This document shows positions 5,933-14,103 of a DNA stretch of 19,438 bases, one piece after another. The position numbers and the translations under genes were made by a program. Positions within the stretch are counted from its first letter, which is position 1. Each line of letters starts with the position of its first letter. Source of the stretch: Xanthocytophaga sp031424975 (GTDB lineage: Bacteria > Bacteroidota > Bacteroidia > Cytophagales > 172606-1); NCBI GenBank assembly GCA_031424975.1, contig JANPIL010000319.1:1-19438 (forward strand), read 5' to 3'. The notes under the pieces were generated by a model. It was not told where the DNA came from, searched no databases, and worked only from the letters and a program-made list of their open reading frames with translations.

Positions 5933-7984
5933 TCAACTTCCGGAAACATCGGCCACCGCAACGGGGGTTGCTTCGCCTTCGGGTTTTTCCTCGGGTTTCC
6001 CGTCTTTCTTTTCCTCTTCCTTTGTTTCTTCCGGCTTCCCGTTGTTGCTGTCCAGATACGCTTGGTACGTGGTTGGCGCTTCAAACGGGCGTTTTCCAAT
6101 CAGTTTTTCCAAATCAGACTGGAAAATAATTTCCCGCTTCAGCAACTCTTTGGCCAGTGTTTCCAGTTCCTTGAGCTTACCACTGAGTAGCACCTTGACG
6201 TGCTGGTAGGCCGAGTCAATGATTTTCCGCGCCTCCTCATCAATCATCTTGGCAGTATCGTCTGAATAAGGCTTGTTAAAGGTATATTCAGACTGTTTGG
6301 AATCATAAAATGATACGTTGCCGATTTTATCGTTCATGCCATAGACAGTCACCATGGAATAGGCCATCTTGGTTATGTGTTCCAAGTCGCTGAGTGCGCC
6401 GGTCGAGACCTGCCCGAAAATGAGTTCTTCGGCTGCCCGTCCGCCCAACGTCATGCACATCTCATCGAAAAGTTGGTCGTAAGTGTAAAGGAACTGCTCG
6501 CGTGGCAGGTATTGGGCATATCCCAAGGCCGCCACACCACGCGGCACAATGCTGACCTTGACCAGCGGATTGGCGTGTTCCAAAAACCACGCTGCCACCG
6601 CATGGCCCGATTCGTGGTAGGCCACGATTTTCTTTTCCTCCGGCGAAATAAGTTTGTTTTTCTTTTCCAACCCGCCAATCACACGGTCAACGGCATCCTG
6701 GAAATCCTGCATATCCACTGCCGTCTTGTTGTGGCGGGCGGCAATCAGCGCGGCCTCGTTGCAGACATTGGCAATTTCGGCTCCCGCAAAACCGGGCGTT
6801 TGGGCGGCCAGTTTTTTGGCTTCCACGTCATTAGACAATTTCAAGGGCTTCAAATGCACCCTGAAAATCGCTTCGCGTCCGTTCAAATCGGGCTTATCAA
6901 TGCTAATCATCCGGTCGAACCGGCCAGGACGCAGCAAGGCGGAATCCAGCACATCGGGCCGGTTGGTGGCGGCCAGAATGATCACGCCCGAATCCGTGGC
7001 GAATCCGTCCATTTCAACGAGCAGCGAATTCAGGGTATTTTCGCGTTCGTCATTGGCTCCCGGCATCGAGCCGCGTCCGCGTGAACGCCCAATGGCATCC
7101 ACTTCGTCAATGAAAATGATGCAGGGAGCCTTTTCCTTGGCCTGCTTGAACAAATCGCGCACCCGCGCCGCGCCCACGCCCACAAACATCTCCACAAAAT
7201 CGGAGCCGGAAAGCGAGAAGAACGGCACATTGGCCTCGCCCGCCACGGCCTTGGCGAGCAAGGTTTTGCCCGTTCCCGGCGAGCCTACCAGCAACGCGCC
7301 TTTCGGTATCTTACCACCCAAATCGGTGAATTTCTTGGGGGTTTTCAAAAATTCAACGATTTCCTTGATCTCCTCTTTGGCCTCGTCCAAGCCGGCAACA
7401 TCGTTGAAAGTGATCTTGACTTTGCTGTCGGCATCGAAAAGCGTGGCTTTCGACCGCCCGATGTTGAAAATCTGTCCGCCGGGGCCGCCGCCAGCCACGC
7501 GCCGCATCACCATCCACAAACCCACCATCATCAGTATCAGCAGGCCCCAGTAAAACAGGCCGCCTGTAACGTCGGTCTTGCGTTCCACCTTGTATTCGAT
7601 GCCTTTGAATTCCTTTTCCATTTCAGCCTCGAAATTCTCTGCCTTCGAGATGCCGAAACGAAACTGCGCGGTGTTATTGTACGGGGCGAGTGTACCGGGC
7701 TTGGGCATTTTGTCGCGGTATTTCACGCTTTTTGCGGCTTCTTCCGTCAGGGTAACCTCCACTTCCTCTATGTTGGAATAAATTACTACCGACTTCACCT
7801 CGCCTTCGGCAGCCATCCGCTTGAATTCGTTTTTGGTGATAGACCGCGGTTCGCCACCCTGCTGGAAATACGTGAATGCGACCAAGATCACCAGCCCTAC
7901 CACAACCCAAACCTGATAGCCCGGACGTTGCGGGGTCTTGGGGAGAATTGGTTTCCGAGTACTCTTTTCTGGATTTTCGTTCAT
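5933..7984 (-). CDS. ftsH: ATP-dependent zinc metalloprotease FtsH
   Basis: Membrane-anchored hexameric AAA+ protease of 683 aa that degrades unassembled membrane proteins and regulatory proteins. Domains in order: a basic N-terminus, first membrane helix about 24-40, periplasmic domain about 41-140, second membrane helix about 143-161, then the AAA+ module. Walker A is GSPGTGKT (234-241), Walker B FIDEVD (291-296), and the second region of homology is NRPDVLDSALLRPGRFDR (341-358). The zinc site is HESGH (457-461) with the third ligand D533 in ALSDLEH. The C-terminal tail is low-complexity, Glu/Lys/Pro-rich, as in other Bacteroidota FtsH proteins. Start ATG 7984. rsfS lies upstream on the same strand across a 152-bp spacer containing a motif copy. 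Confidence 0.98.
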   Translation of the reverse strand: MNENPEKSTRKPILPKTPQRPGYQVWVVVGLVILVAFTYFQQGGEPRSITKNEFKRMAAEGEVKSVVIYSNIEEVEVTLTEEAAKSVKYRDKMPKPGTLAPYNNTAQFRFGISKAENFEAEMEKEFKGIEYKVERKTDVTGGLFYWGLLILMMVGLWMVMRRVAGGGPGGQIFNIGRSKATLFDADSKVKITFNDVAGLDEAKEEIKEIVEFLKTPKKFTDLGGKIPKGALLVGSPGTGKTLLAKAVAGEANVPFFSLSGSDFVEMFVGVGAARVRDLFKQAKEKAPCIIFIDEVDAIGRSRGRGSMPGANDERENTLNSLLVEMDGFATDSGVIILAATNRPDVLDSALLRPGRFDRMISIDKPDLNGREAIFRVHLKPLKLSNDVEAKKLAAQTPGFAGAEIANVCNEAALIAARHNKTAVDMQDFQDAVDRVIGGLEKKNKLISPEEKKIVAYHESGHAVAAWFLEHANPLVKVSIVPRGVAALGYAQYLPREQFLYTYDQLFDEMCMTLGGRAAEELIFGQVSTGALSDLEHITKMAYSMVTVYGMNDKIGNVSFYDSKQSEYTFNKPYSDDTAKMIDEEARKIIDSAYQHVKVLLSGKLKELETLAKELLKREIIFQSDLEKLIGKRPFEAPTTYQAYLDSNNGKPEETKEEEKKDGKPEEKPEGEATPVAVADVSGS

Positions 7985-8085
7985 CTGATTTGTTTACAAA
8001 AGATTGCTCCCATGTTGAATGGAAGTTGAAACACCAACTGCTTTGCTTGTTTTTGGCATTGTGCCCGGCGGAAGTGGATGGACAC

Positions 8086-8115
8086 GGAATAGTATCTTTC
8101 AAAAAGCCGAAACCC
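8086..8115 (-). repeat. Dispersed bipartite motif, copy 6
   Basis: Minus strand: GGGTTTC, 13-nt spacer GGCTTTTTGAAAG, ATACTATTCC (right end diverged). In the rsfS-ftsH spacer, same orientation as the genes. Confidence 0.88.
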
Positions 8116-8136
8116 GCCAATATTCCGTGGCTGGCA

Positions 8137-8535
8137 TTAGGAATCAAGACGTGTGGCGGGAGCGTCGCCCCACAGGTCTTCCAGCGCGTAAAAAATGCGC
8201 CGGTCTTTCCTGAACACGTGCGCCACCACGTCCACGTAATCCAGCAATATCCACTCCTTGTTGTTTTTGCCTTCCTTGTGCCAAGCATCCTCGTTCAGGT
8301 TCTTGTACACCTGCTCTTCGATAGACATCATGATTGCATCTACCTGGGTATCGGAATTGCCCGAACAGATGACGAAATAATCGGTGACGGCACTCTTGAT
8401 TCCGCGCAGGTCAAGCACCACAATGTCCTCGGCCTTCTTTTCCTGCATTCCCTGCACCACGCATTGGCTCAGGATTTCGGAACCAACGGCCGTACTCTTT
8501 CTTTTTCTTGCCGTTTCTTCTTTTACTTCGTTCAT
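8137..8535 (-). CDS. rsfS: Ribosomal silencing factor RsfS
   Basis: A 132-aa protein of the RsfS/Iojap family, which binds ribosomal protein uL14 and blocks joining of the 30S and 50S subunits when nutrients are scarce. Diagnostic stretches are DIVVLDLRGI, TDYFVICSGNSDTQVDAI, KEWILLDYVDVVAHVF and RRIFYALEDLWGDA. The N-terminal 15 residues (Lys/Glu-rich) and the short tail after WGDAP are variable in the family. Start ATG 8535. It is divergent from birA, with 91 bp between start codons, and upstream of ftsH on the same strand, the usual order in Bacteroidota. The identity is clear. Confidence 0.96.
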   Translation of the reverse strand: MNEVKEETARKRKSTAVGSEILSQCVVQGMQEKKAEDIVVLDLRGIKSAVTDYFVICSGNSDTQVDAIMMSIEEQVYKNLNEDAWHKEGKNNKEWILLDYVDVVAHVFRKDRRIFYALEDLWGDAPATRLDS

Positions 8536-8577
8536 CCAAAAAAAAATCTCGTTGTGAATATGAAAACCGAAAAACGC

Positions 8578-8585
8578 TAACTTTG
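8578..8585 (+). promoter_or_regulatory. Putative birA -7 box
   Basis: TAACTTTG matches the Bacteroidota -7 consensus TAnnTTTG. A TTG at 8552-8554 could serve as -33, but the 23-nt spacing is long. The position, about 40 bp before the TTG start of birA, supports that start. Confidence 0.5.
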
Positions 8586-8626
8586 TTGTTTTTACGCTTT
8601 GCGTTGCCTAAAAAACGTACGAAAAC

Positions 8627-9406
8627 TTGTACAATAATCCGCCCAAAACGTTATTTGTCGGACAGCAACGCTGTTTCCTGCCAGTCTGTCACTCCACCAA
8701 TACGGTGGCTGCCGAACTGCTGGAAAGCACCCCGGCGGCGGACGGGACAGTGGTGGTAGCTGCCCACCAAACGCAAGGGCGCGGCCAGCGCGGCAACACG
8801 TGGCAAACCGAACCGGGGCAGAACCTCACCTTTTCACTGATTCTGAAACCGGGTTTCCTGTCCGCCGCCCGGCAGTTCCGGCTCAACGTTGCGGTTTCAC
8901 TGGCAGTCCACGATTTTCTCGAACCCCACCTGCCCGGCGGCGGCTTGCGCACAAAGTGGCCCAACGACGTTTATTGGCACAACTCGAAAATGGGCGGCAT
9001 CTTGATTGAAAACACCATCCAAGGCACAAGCATTGCCCATTCGATTGTTGGTATCGGCCTGAACATCAATCAGTTGGTTTTCCCCGACCATCTGCGGGCA
9101 ACCTCTCTGCGTTTGGCCAGCCGAGTCGCTGAAAGTGAAGACGGATACGATTTGGAAATATTGTTGAATGCCTTGCTCGAATCGTTGGAGCGAAGATACT
9201 TGCAACTGCGCGGCGGCGGGTTTGCCGATTTGGAAAGATACTATTTGGAAACCATGTACGGCTTTGGCCAAACCCGGACGTTCCGCAGTGGCGGGCACGT
9301 TTTCGAGGGTGTCATTGCCGGCATTGATGAAACGGGCAGGCTGGCCGTGCGCAAAGGCAACGAAACCCGGCATTTCTCGTTCAAGGAAATCGAATTCGTA
9401 CTTTAA
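8627..9406 (+). CDS. birA: Biotin--[acetyl-CoA-carboxylase] ligase, without DNA-binding domain
   Basis: Attaches biotin, through biotinyl-5'-AMP, to the carboxyl-carrier subunit of biotin-dependent carboxylases. The 259-aa protein is a monofunctional (class I) ligase: it lacks the N-terminal helix-turn-helix of E. coli BirA. Signature segments are the biotinyl-AMP loop GRGQRG (51-56), KWPND (110-114), KMGGILIEN (121-129) and GIGLNINQ. No ATG lies in frame near the 5' end, so TTG 8627 is the likely start, consistent with a -7 box at 8578-8585. Residues about 198-207 (GFADLERYYL) are encoded by a copy of the dispersed bipartite motif, with no obvious length change in the C-terminal domain. The gene is divergent from rsfS. 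Confidence 0.95.
   Translation: MYNNPPKTLFVGQQRCFLPVCHSTNTVAAELLESTPAADGTVVVAAHQTQGRGQRGNTWQTEPGQNLTFSLILKPGFLSAARQFRLNVAVSLAVHDFLEPHLPGGGLRTKWPNDVYWHNSKMGGILIENTIQGTSIAHSIVGIGLNINQLVFPDHLRATSLRLASRVAESEDGYDLEILLNALLESLERRYLQLRGGGFADLERYYLETMYGFGQTRTFRSGGHVFEGVIAGIDETGRLAVRKGNETRHFSFKEIEFVL
9218..9247 (+). repeat. Dispersed bipartite motif, copy 7, inside birA
   Basis: GGGTTTG, 13-nt spacer CCGATTTGGAAAG, ATACTATTTG. Codon boundaries begin at motif base 1 and it encodes GFADLERYYL. Coding orientation. Confidence 0.88.
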
Positions 9407-9454
9407 AACAAACCATTGAGCCGGTTCCCGGTTTCCTTTTCCGATGCCATTGGT

Positions 9455-9462
9455 TACCTTTG
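9455..9462 (+). promoter_or_regulatory. Putative ahcY -7 box
   Basis: TACCTTTG matches TAnnTTTG and lies 67 bp before the ahcY ATG. A convincing -33 TTTG is not seen at the expected distance (nearest is TTTCC near 9432). Pattern-based only. Confidence 0.45.
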
Positions 9463-9529
9463 CGGTCTATCCCATACAAATGGCAGGATTTCAAGACCCA
9501 ATCCCAACCCCTTTTAAACACTACCCAAC

Positions 9530-10840
9530 ATGGTTGAAACAGCATTCGTACCCTACAAAGTGAAAGACATTGCCCTCGCAGAGTGGGGCCGTAAGGAAAT
9601 AAGGCTGGCCGAAGCCGAAATGCCCGGCCTCATGGCCTTGCGCGCCGAATTTGGTGCATCAAAGCCGCTCAAGGGCGCACGGGTGGCCGGTTGCCTGCAC
9701 ATGACCATCCAAACGGCGGTACTCATTGAGACGCTGGTGGAGTTGGGTGCGGAAGTAACCTGGTCGTCGTGCAATATATTCTCCACGCAAGACCACGCGG
9801 CGGCGGCCATTGCGGCGGCGGGCGTGTCGGTGTACGCTTGGAAAGGGCAGACCGCTGAAGAATTTGACTGGTGCATTGAGCAAACCCTGTTTTTCGGCGA
9901 GAACCGCGAACCGCTGAACATGATTCTCGACGATGGCGGCGATTTGACAAACATGGTGCTGGATGTATTTCCCGAACTGATCCCCAATATCGGCGGCATT
10001 TCTGAAGAAACCACCACCGGCGTGTTGCGTTTGTATGACCGCATGAGGAAAGGCACACTGCCGGTTCCGGCCATCAACGTGAACGATTCGGTGACCAAAT
10101 CCAAGTTTGACAACCTCTACGGCTGCAAGGAATCGTGCGTGGATGCGCTGCGCCGGGGTACTGATTTGATGCTGGCCGGCAAAGTGTCGGTAGTGGCGGG
10201 CTACGGCGATGTGGGCAAAGGTTCGGCCAAATCACTGGCCGGTGCGGGATGCCGCGTGATTGTGACCGAAATTGACCCCATTTGCGCTTTGCAAGCTGCC
10301 ATGGATGGCTTCCAGGTGATGAAAATGGACAAGGCCGCCGTAATCGGCGATATTTTCGTGACGGCAACCGGCAACCACTCGATCATTGTGGGCAGGCATT
10401 TCAAAGCCATGAAAGACAAGGCGATTGTGTGCAATATTGGCCACTTCGATACGGAGATTGACATGGCTTGGCTCAACACCAACTACGGCCATACCAAGGA
10501 AACCATCAAGCCGCAGGTGGACAAATACACGATTGACGACAAGGAAGTGATTTTGCTGGCCGAAGGCCGCTTGGTAAATTTGGGTGTGGCCATGGGCCAC
10601 CCGTCTTTTGTGATGTCCATGTCGTTCACCAACCAGGTGCTGGCGCAACTGGAACTGTGGCAGAACGCCGACAAATATACCAACCAAGTATATGTGCTGC
10701 CCAAGCACTTGGACGAAAAGGTGGCGAGCCTGCACTTGGAAAAAATCGGGGTGGAACTCGAAGACCTGACCCAAGACCAAGCTGAATACATTGGCGTGGA
10801 TGCCCAGGGGCCGTTTAAAAAAGACCAGTACCGCTATTGA
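9530..10840 (+). CDS. ahcY: Adenosylhomocysteinase (S-adenosyl-L-homocysteine hydrolase)
   Basis: Hydrolyses S-adenosylhomocysteine to adenosine and homocysteine, removing the inhibitory product of methyltransferases and feeding the methionine cycle. At 436 aa it has the length of the family. The NAD-binding glycine-rich loop is GYGDVGKG (224-231). Substrate-site segments are visible: SEETTTG (158-164), NDSVTKSKFDN (185-195) with K190, and GHFDTEID; the C-terminus KKDQYRY carries the conserved tyrosine that reaches the neighbouring subunit's NAD site. Start ATG 9530. It appears to be a single-gene transcript, with a -7-like box upstream and a strong terminator 70-100 bp downstream. No methionine-cycle partner genes are adjacent. 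Confidence 0.98.
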   Translation: MVETAFVPYKVKDIALAEWGRKEIRLAEAEMPGLMALRAEFGASKPLKGARVAGCLHMTIQTAVLIETLVELGAEVTWSSCNIFSTQDHAAAAIAAAGVSVYAWKGQTAEEFDWCIEQTLFFGENREPLNMILDDGGDLTNMVLDVFPELIPNIGGISEETTTGVLRLYDRMRKGTLPVPAINVNDSVTKSKFDNLYGCKESCVDALRRGTDLMLAGKVSVVAGYGDVGKGSAKSLAGAGCRVIVTEIDPICALQAAMDGFQVMKMDKAAVIGDIFVTATGNHSIIVGRHFKAMKDKAIVCNIGHFDTEIDMAWLNTNYGHTKETIKPQVDKYTIDDKEVILLAEGRLVNLGVAMGHPSFVMSMSFTNQVLAQLELWQNADKYTNQVYVLPKHLDEKVASLHLEKIGVELEDLTQDQAEYIGVDAQGPFKKDQYRY

Positions 10841-10843
10841 TCC

Positions 10844-10873
10844 AAAATAGTATGTTCCAGAAACGGCAAACCC
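10844..10873 (-). repeat. Dispersed bipartite motif, copy 8
   Basis: Minus strand: GGGTTTG, 13-nt spacer CCGTTTCTGGAAC, ATACTATTTT. It starts 4 bp after the ahcY stop, ahead of the terminator, and is antisense to ahcY. Confidence 0.92.
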
Positions 10874-10907
10874 CGCCCATTGGCAAGGCACACTGCCGTC
10901 CGCAATG

Positions 10908-10938
10908 AAAAGCTCCCCGCAAAAGGGGGGCTTTTTTT
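10908..10938 (+). terminator. Intrinsic terminator after ahcY
   Basis: Arms AAAAGCTCCCC (10908-10918) and GGGGGGCTTTT (10925-10935) pair over 11 bp with one T-G wobble around loop GCAAAA, followed by further T residues. A classical rho-independent terminator, 68 bp after the ahcY stop, with motif copy 8 lying in between. Confidence 0.88.
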
Positions 10939-11044
10939 GTAAATGCGCCGGAAAACACTAATTTTCCGTTACTTTTCGCCCAATATCCCGGAATAGGTTG
11001 CCCACTTACCGGAAAACATTTACCTCCCGATAATCCGTTCGTCC

Positions 11045-11509
11045 ATGAAAACCTTCCGTCCGTTCCTCATCACCCTCCTTTTGCTTGCACTTGTTGCGGC
11101 CTGCAAAAAGAAAGAAGCCGCCCCGGAACCTGACCGCACGGCATTGCTCACGGCAAAACCATGGAAGATTGACCGGATACTTTCCAACGGCTCGCCCGTA
11201 ACCGGAGCCGTCTTGCAGGAGTTGCTGGGCTCGAACGCGCTGTTCAGCCAACTTGTAGCCTCCAACATACTTTTCAAAGCGGATGGCACGTTTGCGGCCA
11301 CTAACCGTAGCAGCGGCCAAAAATTTGAAGGAACCTGGAGCTTCAAGGAAAACAGCACCAAGCTCCGGCTTGATGTGGCCGCGCAAGGCTACGATTTCAC
11401 CGTGAAACTGCTTTCCGCCAGCAACCTCAACCTCACAACGCCCTATACATTTAGCGTGGGCGGCTTCCCCGTCACGGTCACCGCCGACTTTGAATTGGTT
11501 CCGGCGTAA
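11045..11509 (+). CDS. Lipoprotein with a lipocalin-like fold, function unknown
   Basis: A 154-aa protein with a type II signal peptide: a hydrophobic stretch LLLLALVAAC places the lipidated cysteine at position 20 (lipobox LVAAC). Mature residues begin CKKKEAAPEPD, a charged linker. From about residue 34 the pattern LLTAKPWKIDRI..., ILFKADGTFAATN, GTWSFKENSTKLRLD resembles the lipocalin-like/META-type domains frequent in Bacteroidota lipoproteins, where the opening L-x-x-x-x-W-x-I and GTW-x-F motifs recur. The molecular function is unknown. Start ATG 11045 gives the intact signal. The strong terminator upstream isolates it from ahcY; the glycosyltransferase gene follows after 102 bp with no hairpin seen. 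Confidence 0.85.
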   Translation: MKTFRPFLITLLLLALVAACKKKEAAPEPDRTALLTAKPWKIDRILSNGSPVTGAVLQELLGSNALFSQLVASNILFKADGTFAATNRSSGQKFEGTWSFKENSTKLRLDVAAQGYDFTVKLLSASNLNLTTPYTFSVGGFPVTVTADFELVPA

Positions 11510-11611
11510 CAGCACACTTGCGTAAGTTTCCTTTCCGGGGCTTTCCGTATCAATATCCGGCGAATCCGTTCGCCTGTTTTCACACCTTTTCATTCAGACA
11601 AATACCCTGCA

Positions 11612-12541
11612 ATGCTGTTTCACGGAGCATACATACTTAATGAGGAGCCTTTGGTAATGGGCGTGCTGGACTACGTGGTGCTATCCAAAATTGCCGAAAA
11701 GCACAAGGATGGCCCCGTGTACTGCCTGCTCCACCTGACTTGGAACCACGCCAAAATCCACAAAATTATCCGCAAGAAGATTTTCCTCAACTCCCTGAAA
11801 CGCAAAGGGCTGACCCCGCTGCTGATTACCAATTCGCTTGAGGAGGATGCCTACCGGCGGTTTTTCAAAGTGCCCGGTTTCCACTGCAACGAATACATTT
11901 ATACCGATGAGAGGGATTATGGCGTGCTGAACATTGAAAAGAAGTACGATGCCGTATATGCCGCCCAACTCATGCCTTTCAAACGCATTGAACTGGCAAG
12001 GGAGATAGACAAGATATTCGTGCTGACCTACACGCCCGGCTCAAAAGTGGGCGAAAACAACCTGCCCGACTTTTGCCCGTCCATGAAACACGCCGACTAC
12101 AACCGCACTTGGGTGGACCACGTGGGCAAAAACCGGCTTTTTAACCAGTCCAAAGTGGGCTTGTGCCTGTCTAAGGAAGAAGGCCCGATGCTGGCCAGCC
12201 TGGAATACATGCTTTCGGGGCTGCCGGTGGTGAGCACCCGCAGCAAAGGCGGGCGCGACGAGTATTATAACAAGGAGTACTGCCTGATTGTGGACGACAA
12301 TGCCGCCGCCGTGCGCAAAGGCGTGGAAGAACTGATTGCCCGGCAGATTGACCCGCACTACATCCGCGAAAAAACCATTGAAAAACTCAACCGCGACCGC
12401 GACCGCTACGTGAACCTGCTGAGTGAATACGTGCGCAAAGACAGCCACATAATTCTTGACCCCGAACAGTTGCGCCGCAAGTTTTTCGACAAACCCAAAA
12501 ACAATTTTGTGCCGATAGACAAGCTTTGGGAAAGCCGGTAG
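11612..12541 (+). CDS. Glycosyltransferase, GT4-like (309 aa)
   Basis: Probably transfers a sugar from a nucleotide donor. The C-terminal half has the GT-B fold donor-binding signature: VGLCLSKEEGPMLASLEYMLSGLPVVST, with the glutamates E190 and E198 spaced as the E-x7-E motif, followed by the usual loop SKGGRDEYY. At 309 residues it is shorter than typical GT4 enzymes (about 350-400), with a reduced N-terminal acceptor domain. There is no membrane segment or signal, so it is cytoplasmic. Acceptor and donor cannot be told from sequence. Start ATG 11612. It sits between a lipoprotein gene and murB, but no other polysaccharide genes cluster with it; a second glycosyltransferase (GT61-like) lies about 5 kb away on the other strand. 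Confidence 0.85.
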   Translation: MLFHGAYILNEEPLVMGVLDYVVLSKIAEKHKDGPVYCLLHLTWNHAKIHKIIRKKIFLNSLKRKGLTPLLITNSLEEDAYRRFFKVPGFHCNEYIYTDERDYGVLNIEKKYDAVYAAQLMPFKRIELAREIDKIFVLTYTPGSKVGENNLPDFCPSMKHADYNRTWVDHVGKNRLFNQSKVGLCLSKEEGPMLASLEYMLSGLPVVSTRSKGGRDEYYNKEYCLIVDDNAAAVRKGVEELIARQIDPHYIREKTIEKLNRDRDRYVNLLSEYVRKDSHIILDPEQLRRKFFDKPKNNFVPIDKLWESR

Positions 12542-12580
12542 GCTTGGCAGAGCAAGACTGCCGTTCCGGTTTCAAGGGGC

Positions 12581-12610
12581 GGGTTTGGCACTTCCAAAGG
12601 ATACTATTTT
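12581..12610 (+). repeat. Dispersed bipartite motif, copy 9
   Basis: GGGTTTG, 13-nt spacer GCACTTCCAAAGG, ATACTATTTT. Between the GT4-like gene and murB, same orientation as both. Confidence 0.9.
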
Positions 12611-12686
12611 CAGGCTCCGCTTGTGCATCCCGATGTGACAGTGGCGCGTGTTCCGGAAAACGGGGATTTTTTCATACATTGCCCCC

Positions 12687-13721
12687 ATGGATGCGCATTC
12701 TATTTCCTGCCAAGAACACCGTTCCCTCCAACCGTTCAATACCTTCGGCATTGCCGCCCAAGCCCGCTACCTTACCGAAGCAAGGTCGGTTTGCGACTTG
12801 GAAAACATACTATTTTCCGAACGTTTCCGCCACGTGCCAAAACTGTTTCTGGGCGGCGGCAGCAACGTGCTTTTTACCAAGGATTTTGACGGGCTGGTGG
12901 TGCTGGTAAAAATCGGAGGCATTGAAACCGTGCGTGAAGACGAGTCGCACGTTTGGCTGAAGGCGGGTGCCGGTGTGAACTGGCACGCGTTTGTGATGCA
13001 CACGATTGGTAATGATATGGGCGGCGTGGAAAACCTTTCGCTGATTCCGGGCACGGTCGGTGCCGCGCCAATGCAAAATGTCGGTGCATATGGCGTGGAA
13101 ACAAAAGATACTTTTGACAGTTTGGAGGCGTTGGGGATTGAAAGCGGCGAGTTGCGGGTTTTCTCCCACGCCGAATGCCGGTTCGGCTACCGCGAAAGCG
13201 TGTTCAAGCATGAGCTTCGCGGCAAGTACATCATCACTTCCGTTACCTTCCGCCTGAAAAAGAAGCCGTCGGTTTTCAATGTTTCCTACGGAGACATCCA
13301 AAAAACCCTGAGCGAAATGAACGTGGCCCAGCCAACCCTGCGCACCGTCAGTGAGGCGGTAATCCGTATCCGCCAAAGCAAGCTGCCCGACCCCGCGCAA
13401 ATCGGCAATGCCGGCAGTTTCTTCAAGAACCCGGTAATTGCGCGGCAACAGTTTGAGGAGTTGAAAGTCCGCTTCCCCGACCTTCCGGCCTATCCCGCCG
13501 AAACGGATACGGTCAAGATTCCCGCGGGCTGGCTCATTGAGCAATGCGGCTGGAAAGGGATGCGCGTGGGCAACACTGGCGTGCACCAGAAGCAGGCTTT
13601 GGTATTGGTCAATTATGGGGGAGCCGATGGTTTGGAAATCAAAAATTTATCCGAAAAAATACAAGCATCGGTACTGGAAAAATACAACATCCGGTTGCAG
13701 GCCGAAGTCAATTTCGTGTAG
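12687..13721 (+). CDS. murB: UDP-N-acetylenolpyruvoylglucosamine reductase
   Basis: FAD enzyme that reduces UDP-GlcNAc-enolpyruvate to UDP-MurNAc with NADPH, the second committed step of peptidoglycan synthesis in the cytoplasm. At 344 aa it is a type I (E. coli-like) MurB. FAD-binding GGGSN is at 56-60. Catalytic residues match E. coli R159, S229 and E325: R169 in GYRESVFK, S244 in GNAGSFFKNP and E340 in LQAEVNFV. I chose ATG 12687 (MDAHSISC); an upstream in-frame GTG at 12648 would add 13 residues that are not family-like. Residues 35-43 (VCDLENILF) are encoded by a copy of the dispersed motif, with no obvious length change. The stop codon lies inside a small hairpin. Confidence 0.97.
   Translation: MDAHSISCQEHRSLQPFNTFGIAAQARYLTEARSVCDLENILFSERFRHVPKLFLGGGSNVLFTKDFDGLVVLVKIGGIETVREDESHVWLKAGAGVNWHAFVMHTIGNDMGGVENLSLIPGTVGAAPMQNVGAYGVETKDTFDSLEALGIESGELRVFSHAECRFGYRESVFKHELRGKYIITSVTFRLKKKPSVFNVSYGDIQKTLSEMNVAQPTLRTVSEAVIRIRQSKLPDPAQIGNAGSFFKNPVIARQQFEELKVRFPDLPAYPAETDTVKIPAGWLIEQCGWKGMRVGNTGVHQKQALVLVNYGGADGLEIKNLSEKIQASVLEKYNIRLQAEVNFV
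12787..12816 (+). repeat. Dispersed bipartite motif, copy 10, inside murB
   Basis: CGGTTTG, 13-nt spacer CGACTTGGAAAAC, ATACTATTTT. Codon boundaries begin at motif base 3 and it encodes VCDLENILF. Coding orientation. Confidence 0.88.
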
Positions 13722-13738
13722 TTTTACTACACGTGTAG
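13715..13738. repeat. Hairpin/palindrome overlapping the murB stop codon
   Basis: CGTGTAG (13715-13721) pairs with CTACACG (13727-13733) across loop TTTTA, and the right arm also starts a perfect 12-nt palindrome CTACACGTGTAG (13727-13738). The left arm contains the murB TAG stop. It has no T-tract on the plus strand, so it is a weak terminator candidate; it may be an RNA 3'-end structure or a remnant of a REP-like element. Confidence 0.5.
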
Positions 13739-13768
13739 GGTCGGGTTCATAATCCGCGAAACCCGCCG

Positions 13769-13798
13769 GAAATAGTATCTTTCCAAAAGACCAAACCC
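13769..13798 (-). repeat. Dispersed bipartite motif, copy 11
   Basis: Minus strand: GGGTTTG, 13-nt spacer GTCTTTTGGAAAG, ATACTATTTC. After murB and antisense to it. The outer sequence CCAAACCCCCGCA has an inverted match at 13859-13871. Confidence 0.9.
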
Positions 13799-13803
13799 CC
13801 GCA

Positions 13804-14103
13804 TCTGATGGTGTTTTGGCATGGTATGTGTGCGGGCACTGCTGTGCGTCAGCCACATTGCGGGGGTTTGGCATTTTGCTTGCCGTTGTTGCGCTTGCCA
13901 AGGCAAACAGCACCGGCAGGCGCGGTCTGAAACAGACAATTGCCATGTTTGCCGGCAAACCTTACGTGGATGGTCAGTAAGAGCTGTTTGTTTGTGGTGA
14001 TGTTTCAACGGTCTCGTACGTTATTTGATTGTGCGGTTTTCTGACATTGTTGAAGCCGCCCGAAAAATTCCCTGACCACCGCCAAACCGTCAGCCATCAA
14101 TCC
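13804..14103. other. Non-coding spacer between murB and the histidine kinase gene
   Basis: No gene is convincing in this 300-bp stretch. TGCGGGGGTTTGG (13859-13871) is the inverted complement of the outer end of motif copy 11 (13791-13803), so it looks like a lone left half of the dispersed motif: no ATACTRTTTT follows at the right distance. The kinase frame is open upstream to a TTG at 14029, but the residues before ATG 14104 do not look like protein. No clear promoter is seen. Confidence 0.5.

Noticed and set aside
7876..8580. 234-codon plus-strand frame
   Set aside because: Antisense to the ftsH 5' end and all of rsfS, which is clearly the real gene.
9192..9200. GAAGATACTTG in birA, just before copy 7, as a further copy
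   Set aside because: Only the GATACT core matches; neither the TTTT end nor the left box is present.
13099..13112. AAAGATACTTTTG in murB as a 15th motif copy
   Set aside because: It lacks one base of the ATACTRTTTT box and has no GGTTTG box at the fixed distance.
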